DNA of 64,000 bases from NCBI GenBank assembly GCA_965644315.1, contig CBFFRQ010000034.1, forward strand, positions 175,492 to 239,491, written 5' to 3'. Shown in pieces: positions 27,301-36,300 of this stretch; within the stretch, counting starts at the first letter, position 1; every line of letters starts with the position of its first letter. Under the pieces are notes generated by a model. The model had not been told where the DNA came from, made no database searches, and saw only the letters and a program-made list of their open reading frames with translations. The DNA comes from Caecitellus pseudoparvulus (taxonomy: Eukaryota; Bigyra: Bicosoecida). The translations under genes and the position numbers were made by a program.

Positions 27301-30300
27301 GAAGTCTCGTCGGCTGGCACGTTTAGGATCGCAGTGAGCGCAACCAACTCTGCCGGGCTGGTATCGCAAGGTTTCAGCTCGGCATTTGGCCTGGATGACT
27401 CTCCGCCCGTGGCAGAAGCGGTGGTGGATGGAGCCGATGCCGCAGAAGACTTGCGAAGCGTTGTGAGCCTTCAGGAGATGTCAGCTGTCCTCGTCTCGGT
27501 CATGGACACAGTATCTGGCGTTGGCAACGCGTCGTGCTACTTTGGCTCTCTGCCAGGCCTGGCCGACGTGGCCTCTGAAAGTTTCACGGCAGTTGAGCGC
27601 GAAGCTGGCAACCTGGTGTGCCGCGGAAGTCTCCAGGCAGCTTTGACCGAAGGAACTGTGTATGCAACGTTCCGTGTGCAGGACCTCGCAGGCAATGCTG
27701 CGACGTTCAGCAGTGACGGAGTCACAGTTGACACCACACCCCCTGTTGTAGTTCCATCTGCCGTCTCTGCCCTGCAAGCCTCAGTGCGCTTGCCACAGAA
27801 CGCCGCGAGCCAGACAACGTACCCAGCTCAAGTTGACGGCGCGGTTCTTTCTGTACGCTTCTCTGGGTGCTCCGACCCCGAGTCCGGCATCACGAGTGCC
27901 ACGTTCCATGCTGCTTGGGTGGGCGATGGCTCAGCTGCCGATGAAGCTCTGCCAGACCTGCCACCCATGAGCAGCGGTGTCACCTCTTTTGGAACCATGG
28001 AAGCCTCTTGGTCGGGTGTGTCAACCTGGGACGTCAAACTGTTGGCTGTGAGCGTAGTGTGCACCAACTCTCTGGGGCAGCAGTCCCAGCTCGCCACTGG
28101 GCCAGCCATTCCAGTTCGCAACCGAGCCATTCAGATTGGAACTGTATTTGATGGGGCGAACATGCACGACAACGAGGCCTTGCCTGTTTCAGATGCATTC
28201 CATGCCAGCTGGGAGCCCTTCTCTCTCGCTGAGATTCCGCAAGCGCGGATCTCCTACAAGTGGTGCCTGTGCAGCAGCACCGCGCTTGGCCCAGACTGCG
28301 CATGTGACGTGCTCCCCTTGCAAGATGCCAGGTTCAACGCTTATGGGGTTGCAGCAACACCGTTGAGCCTTCAAGGAGGAGGGCGGGTGTTCACCAAAGT
28401 AGTCGCAGAGTACGGAGACCTTACCCCAGCAGTGTCCGTCAGCGATGGCGTTCTTCTGGACGTCACCCCTCCGCTAGTGCAAGTGAATGTCACAGGACTG
28501 CTCTCGACAACAGATTCTGGTATGTTCTTTCACAACGCCAGCATGCCCGCACTCCAGCTTGCAGTCTCGGATGAGACGTCAGTCACTTGCGCGGTATTGG
28601 CGGGGCGGAGTCCTGCCTCGTTGGAGCCAGCGGCTGAGTGGGGCGCCATGCTCTCCAACTTACCGTATGCTGTCTCTTTGAAGCACCAAGGTATGCTTGT
28701 GCCAGACGGTTCTGTGTTGATGTGGGAAGCACATTGCTCGAATTCCGCTGGACTGGAGTCAGTCGCAACAGGCGCGCTCACGAAGGAGTCGACCCCACCT
28801 GTGGCAGGTACAGTGACTCTGGCTGTCCCTACTTCTGGCGCGACCAGCACGGATGTTGCGTGGGATAGCATCTCTTGGGTCTCAACTGCTGAAGTCTTCG
28901 CGATCTTGGATGGCTTCCGAGACCCCGAAAGCGGTCTCGCATCCGTCTCTTTCCAAGTCGGAAGCTCCCCAGGATTGGGTGATGTGGCGACTGGGCTCGG
29001 TAACGACGTTGCCCAAGCTGTCAACCTCGGAAGCCTTGCAGCTGCCAACGACGGCCAAGAAGTGTTTGTGACTGCCACTGCCGAAAACCACGCGGGTCTG
29101 CAGACTCGTAGCTTTCATGGGCCATTCACTGTTGACAGGTCCCCTCCTGTCTTGAACGCCAGCCTCATCTTTGCAGGCACAATTCCCGGCATTTCAGAGG
29201 AAGTCACCTCAGACACAGCCCTTTCCATGTCCTGGTTGACTGGGGCTTTCATTGAGGAACACTCCGCGTTGAATTCCATCGAGATTGAATGGCTGACATC
29301 AGATGGCGAGGCCTGGGCGAGCGTGCCGAGTGCTTACGCCCTCATCCAGGGATCTAGTGGTTCGCTTTCCAGCACTCCTGTCGACGAAGATGGCCTGTAC
29401 TGCCCACATTTCAACGTTTCAAACTCTGCCGGACTGTTTGTGGCTGGAACGGCTGCATGTGTTCGCGTGGACACATCCTTTCCTGAGCAGGCAAGTGCAA
29501 GTGTGTCCTTGACACATGAAGCACCGCAAGGCGTGCTGAACGTCACGCTGGTTGGCCACTTTGATGACGCCTCTGGCATTGCTGCGTTGGAAGCTGTCGT
29601 TTGTCGAACTCTGCCACTCGCTCCAGGGGCAGTTGCATCTGAAGGCTCGACCATCTTGAACATCGCCGCGGGTGTTTACGCCGACTTTGGCGCAGACTTA
29701 AGCTGCATCTCATCATGGGGCGCCATTGCAACCCGAATATTGGTCCCTAGTGTGAACTTGTCTCCGGGGGTGTCCTACACAGCGTACGTGAGGGCGACAG
29801 ATGCCGTGGGGCACAGCAGCACCATTGCTTCCGCCCCGCTGCACGTGGACACGACGCCGCCTGCACCAGGGACAGTGTCCGACGGCCTGCCTGGGCACTT
29901 AACCGGGTCCTCCTCTGGCGTCAGCACGGACATCAGCGTGCAGGGCTCGTGGCGCAGCATCGCAGCTCACTGGACGCCGTGGCAAGACGCTGAGAGCCCT
30001 GTGGTGGAGTACGTCGCATGTGTAGGCAGCGCGCCTGGGCTGGATGACATTGTCCCTTGCACTAGCACAGGCTTGCGCACAGTCGTGCAGCTGGCTGTGG
30101 CAGAGGGCGTCGCCAGCGCGCTGGAGGCTGATGATGCCGCGCGTGCAGCCTCCGGCTCCCGCTCCTTGTCCGCATTCTACGTGACTGTGACGGGCGAGAA
30201 CTCTGCAGGCCTGAGCAGCACCGCTTACTCTGACGGCTGCTTTGTGGACTCCTTGGCGCCAACTGCCGGGGTCGTCGTGGATCTGCCAGGCCATTTGGCT

Positions 30301-33300
30301 GTGGGTGACGCGCTGACGCTGACTCCAGCGCAGCTGCAGGATGTTGACTGGACAACGCAGGGTGACCGCATCGCGGCGGCTTGGAGTGGCTTTGACGACC
30401 TGGCTGGGGCCATGGCCGAGTACACCTGGTGCATCGGCACAGCCCAGGGCGTGTGCGATGTGATGCCCATGACTTCCGTGGGCCTTGCCACGTCAGCAGC
30501 AGCTGCTGGCCTGGGCATTGCAGATGGCCAAGTGGTGTTTGTGTCTGTCACAGGCACAGACGGGGCGGGGCTGCAAGCCACGGCGACGTCGGACGGCATC
30601 CGTGTGGATGCTCAAGCGCCCGCTGTGTCGGACATCTCCACCTCCACGAGCTCTGAGACGTCGGCCAGCATCCACACAGCGCTGGGGGTGCGCACTGCTG
30701 CAGTGTCCTCAGCTGAGACGCTCAGCATTGCCTTCAGCACGGATGATGGCCCAGGTGTCGGTGTTGTGGGGCATGAAGTGGCCGTGTGCAGTGACGTCGA
30801 CTTCAGCGCAGAGGCGGAGGACTGCCCCCTGCCGTGGCTGGATGTTGGCATGGAGACGGCCATTTCTGTTCAGCTCCTTGAGTTTGAAGCTGGCAGCGCG
30901 TACAGCGCCCGTGTTCGGGCTCGGGATGGCCTGGGGCATGTCTCGGCTGTGCACGCCTCCCCCTCCTTCGTCGTGGACAACACACCCCCTAGCGGGGGCA
31001 CAGTGGCGGTGGTCCCTCACGCACTGCGATTTGCGTGCAACCACATGGTCAGTGCCAGTGCTGGCAACTGGAGTGAGCTGTTGGTGGACCCTGCTTCTTG
31101 TACACTGCATGCAAACGCGTCACTGGAGACACCGGGTGCAGGAGAGTACCTGCGCTCCATGGGTGTTGAGCGCGCGACCCTCACCACGTGGGCACCGCTG
31201 ACTGTGCTGTGGGATGGCTTCTCTGATGACGAGAGCAGCGTTGCTGGGTACGATGTCTGCGTCGGCTCCGTGCCTGGCGCCTGTGACGTGTATCCCCGGG
31301 TGAACCTCGGCCCCAGCGTGAACTCGCACACCTTTTCGCACGCACAGCTGAACGTGTCAGCCTTGCCTCGTGGGCTGTCCACTGCAGCCTTTGCCTTTGT
31401 CACAGTGCGCGGCGAGAACGGTGCTGGGCTGCAGACGCCCAGCACTGCCTCTGAAGTGCTGGTGCGGCCAGCTGGCCCGGTGCCTGCAGCTGCCGTCGTG
31501 CAGGACGGAGTGGCCTTCGAGGATGCCCAGTACTACACCAGCGCGACGACCCTGTCAGCCCGCTGGGGCGGCTTCACTGCCGCAGACACAGCCGCGAAGC
31601 ATGTGGATGGCGACGCTGACCTGGACACTGCGTACACTGTGCAGTGGGGCACGGCGCCAGGGCTGGGCGACGTCCAGGCCCCTGTTGCTGCGGGGGCTGT
31701 CGAAAGCCTGACTGTAACTGGACTGGACCTGCAGCCGTGGTCTGGGCAGATCCTGTTTGCGACAGTGACTGCGCTGTCTCCTCAGGGAGCCAAGTCTACA
31801 GCGTGGTCGAACGGCGCCACAGTTGCGCTGACGCCCCCTGAAGTGGCATCCGACGTGTTGCCGTTCCCAGTGCCGGAGCTGGGCAGCAATGCCACCCAGC
31901 TCCGCCTGCAGAGCCCCTTTGCCCAGCTGCAGCCAGCTGCGGCCCACAGTCAGAGCAACCGAGTTGTGTGCATGTGGCCAGCACTGCACTCCACTGTCGG
32001 GGCGGAGCCAGTGACGTACTCGGTGGCCATCTGCCCAGGCGATGCGCTGCAGGCCTGCACTGTCAGTAGCAACACGACATGGTACAGCGCTGGTGCCGCA
32101 CGGTACGCTCAGGTGGCTGGGCTGGACCTGGCCAATGGCATGCGGTATGCGTGTGTGCTGCGGGCCACAGACGGCGCAGGACTGACGTCCACCTCCATGG
32201 GGCGCTCCTGGCTCATGGACGACTCGGCTCCGTCCCTGGACTCGCCGACTGTGCGCCTGGAGCCGACGACAGACGCCCAGACCATGCAAGGCTGGCCTTC
32301 GGATGCCATGAACATGGTGTCGGACCACTGGGTGCAGACGCTGGCCGACGGCGGGAGTGTGCGAGTGGCAAGTCTGAGAGGAGTGCGAGTGCGCTTCGCA
32401 GGTGTGAGCGACCCCCACAGTGGCGTGGTGGGCGTGTCCTGGTGCGCTGGGAGTGAGCCAGGCCAGTGCGATGTGCTGGAGTGGGTGCACCTGCCGTCCC
32501 ACACCGCTCGCGACGCCATTGAGCGCGGGTCTTTCCTGGCCACTGAGCTGGGCGACCAGCACGACACTGCGCTGCGCAGGGCATTGACCGTTGTGCACCG
32601 CCGACGGCGTCTGGTGCAGGAAGGCCATGCAGAGGCTGTGCCTGCCTCGCTCCGGCGCTTCTTGCAGGACAATGCCGAACCCACCTTCGTGGACGTGTAC
32701 GTGACTCTCCGAGTGGAGAACAGTGCAGGTCTCACCGCAGATCTGTCCAGTGGCGCCTTGCGGGTGGACCTGTCGGCGCCTGTGCCAGGGGAAGTCGCTG
32801 CTCAATCTGACGTGCCAGCTCCGCTCCTGTCGCCGAACGCCTCGGAAAGCGCCAACTTCACTGCTCTGCAGCACTCGCTGCATTCCTCCTCGCTGCATGT
32901 GCTGGGCGCCCGGTGGACGCCGTGGGCTGACCCTGACGCAGACATGCTGGGGTACTTCTGGGGCGTTGTCTCCACTGCAAGCCCGGATTCCCTCACAGCG
33001 CTGGCATCCTTTGACGCATCCTGCACTGCTGCCAGCTCCATCATGGACTGTGCTGCGCAGCCATGGCCGGAGCTTGACGTGCTGCCGCTCACCCGCGTGC
33101 AGGCAGGCGAAGAACTGGCCGCTGTTGCATCAGGACTGCCCCTGCACCAAGGCAGCTCCTACCACGTCGTCGTGGCAGGCATCACATCATCAGGTAAGTT
33201 GTCGGTCGCTGCATCTCCACGCACGCTGGTGGACGCCACGCCACCTGCCGAGGGCGAGGTGCTGGAGCTGCCCAACAGCAACTCCTCCAGCGTGGACGTG

Positions 33301-36300
33301 GATTACATTGTCGCGGCAACCAGCTCTGTCACGGTGCGGTGGAGCCCCTTCCTGGACTCTGACAGTGGCATTGAGTTCTACGAGTGGACTTTGTTCGCTG
33401 AATCCCGCACTGACCCAGTGGTGTCGGTGCAGCAGCCTGGAGAGGACTCGGCGCAGTGGCTGAACAGGGACCAAGTGACGCTGTGGGCTGACGTGGGCAG
33501 CGCCTTGGAGGGCTTCGTGGACGGCCTCGCCTTTGACGTGTCCAAGCGCTACCGAGCTGCAGTGCGCGCCTGCAACCCTGCCAAGCTGTGCACGGAGGTG
33601 CTGTCGGACGGTTTCACCATTGACGACGGCCAGCCCTGCGTCGGCAACGTGTCCATGGGCGCTGACCCGCTGCAGGATGTGGAGTACATGCCGTTCGAGG
33701 ACTCCCTCGCTGCCACCTGGACTGCCGTGGTGGACCCCGCCTTTGCGCTGCCCAATGCGTCGGACTGCGTCGGGGCCCAGCGCGAAGACGGCACACAGGT
33801 GCAGGCGGGCAACGGAACAGATGTGGACTGGGCAGTGCCTGCAGCGCCCATCAGCCACTTTGAGTGGCAACTGCGTGTCTTTGTCCCCACAAACGTATCT
33901 CTATCGTCCATCACCCCTGTGAACGCGACAATTGTAAACGAAACTGTCCAGGCCACATCTTCTGACAAGGAAGTGCAACTGGATTTTGACGCCGAAGAAG
34001 ACGAAACCGTGCTTCTCAATGCGACCTCCGCAGAACCGATCTCCTTTGCTAACGCGTCAAACTCGCTGACTTCAGTGGTGACTCCGTGGGAAGTCACCGG
34101 CCCAGCGTACGCTTCTGCCTGGTCTGCATGCTGCAGCTCCTACAACGAGCTGCTCTCGCTGCACCTGCCCTTTGACTGGGCCTGGAAGCCGACGACGCAG
34201 ACGGAGTCGCTGGGGAGTGGCTTGGTGGGACTGTCGCATGGAGTGCTGGCAGCTTCAGCGCGTGGAGCGATTGTTCTGCTGCAAGGCGCTGATGCTGCGC
34301 GCGTTCCCTTGAGCGAGCAGAGCGTGCCGAGTCTGGCCGCGCTCACAGGACAGGCCGGTGACCTCGGCCTTGTTGCTGTACAGGCAGGCCAGGTGACCCT
34401 GTTCGAGTTGCAGCAGGGGCGCCTCGCTGCTGAAGTCGTGTGCACAGTGGCTGCAGCTGACGCAGCCAACGCCACAGGCGCCGCTTTCACTGCATTCAGT
34501 CCGCAATCGAGCCACCTGTCTGTGGCGGGATCAACGGCGAGTGTCATGGCAGTTGGCCCCAACGGAACGGTTGCCATCGTCACGCTGAGCCTGGACGGCG
34601 AGTGTGGCGCTCTGGGTGCTCAGCAAGTGGAGCATGCCGGTGTGCTTGTGCGCGGTGACAGCCAAGTGCTTCATGTGCTCGAGCTTGGGCAGGCAGAGGG
34701 CTCTGCCCCTGGTGTGTCGGTGCCCGACGTTTCCGTTTCGGCCCTGACCCCCGCCGACCTCGCCAGCAATGTGACGGCCACCGCATCGTCAGCAGGCCTT
34801 GTGGTGCTTGGCGCAGCTGGTGCTGGATCTGGAAACGGTGCAGTGCGCATGGTAGAAGCGTCCAGTGGCGTGGAAGTGTGCAGCTTCGCCGGCCCTGCCG
34901 CTGGCCAGCTGGGTGCTTCCGTCGCAGTGCGGGAAGACCCGTCAGGTGAACTGCTGGTGGCTGTGGGTGCGCCTGGCGTGTCCGCGGCTGTGCTGTTCAA
35001 GGTGGACCTGCAGCGAGCAGGCACACCGCAGGCTCCTGCTCCCGCCGTCGGCAGCGCCGATGCTACCCACGCCATGCCTTGGTGCCGCGTGGTGGCTGTC
35101 TTGCGGCCCCATGCCATCAAGACTGCAACGTTGGAAGGCGTGCCGTCTGGGCCCGCCTCGGGTGTTGGGCATGCTGTGGCATTCATGGACAGTGACTCAG
35201 GGCCGCTGCTGGTGGCTGGTGCTCCACATGCCAGCACTTGGGCAGAGAGCGCCACGGGCACTGGTGCGGTGTACGCTGCGACCTGGTGCACGCCAGGCAC
35301 CTCCAAGGCCCACGACCGAAGCGGCGCCCTGCCCTTCAAGTGCAAGGCGTGCCCTGCAGCTGCGACTGCGTCCCACGGAGGCGCTGACCCCACCTGCATG
35401 GACTGCACCGACCGCGTGTGCACTGATGCAGGCACGACGGTGTTTAGCGGGCAGTGGGGCGACTTGCCCCTTGAGCTGGGAGCAGACTACCAGGTGGACA
35501 TCAAGGCCATCAGTTTGACTGGCGCCAGCACGATGTCGGTGAGCCACATCTTCCGTGTGGACTGGACGCCTCCTGCAGCTGGACAGGTGGCAGATGGCCT
35601 GAGTCTGGACTCCACAGAGGACTCTGAATCCTGCGGTGATCTGTGCGATGACGAGATTGCCTTCACCATGGACAACTCCTCTGCCGTCGTGTCGTGGGTG
35701 GGCTTCCAGGATGACGAGTCCTCCATCGCTGACTACCTCGTGTCTGTGCTCGTCAACGGCGTGGAGCGCGTGCCCTGGCGTTCAGTGGGCACGCGGCGCA
35801 ACACCACCATCAGCGGCCTGGACCTGCAGCAGGGCGACCACATCGTGTCTTGTGTCCTGGCAGTGAACGGTGCAGGCCTGCCCAGCAACAGCTCGTGTTC
35901 AGACGGCTTCTTTGTGGACCGCACTGCGCCTGTCATGCTGTGGGTGAAGGACGGCCTGTCTGGTCCAGACTTGGGGCAGCAGTCTTTGACAGATATTTTT
36001 ACGAACAACTGGGAGGCAGCTGTGGATGTTGAGGGGGAAGTGACTGACTTCGAGTGGGCCATCGCGACCCACGACGTGGCCGACACTGCCTTTGCGCTGG
36101 AGGCCACGCTGCTCGAAGGGCAGTGGCTGCACCCCAACTCGTCCATGTTGCCTGTGCCTGATCTGCTGCAGTGGGAGCTCATCGGCCCGCAGACATTCGG
36201 CTCGGTCGTGCGCCGCCCACTGCTGCAGAATGTGTCGGCTGGCACGCCAGTGTTCACGTGGGTTCGAGCCCACAACCAAGTGGGCCTCGTGTCGGGGGTG

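Noticed and set aside
31555-32898. Minus-strand open frame of 447 codons
   Set aside because: His/Arg/Gln-rich shadow of the FN3 array; the plus-strand repeats are clear.
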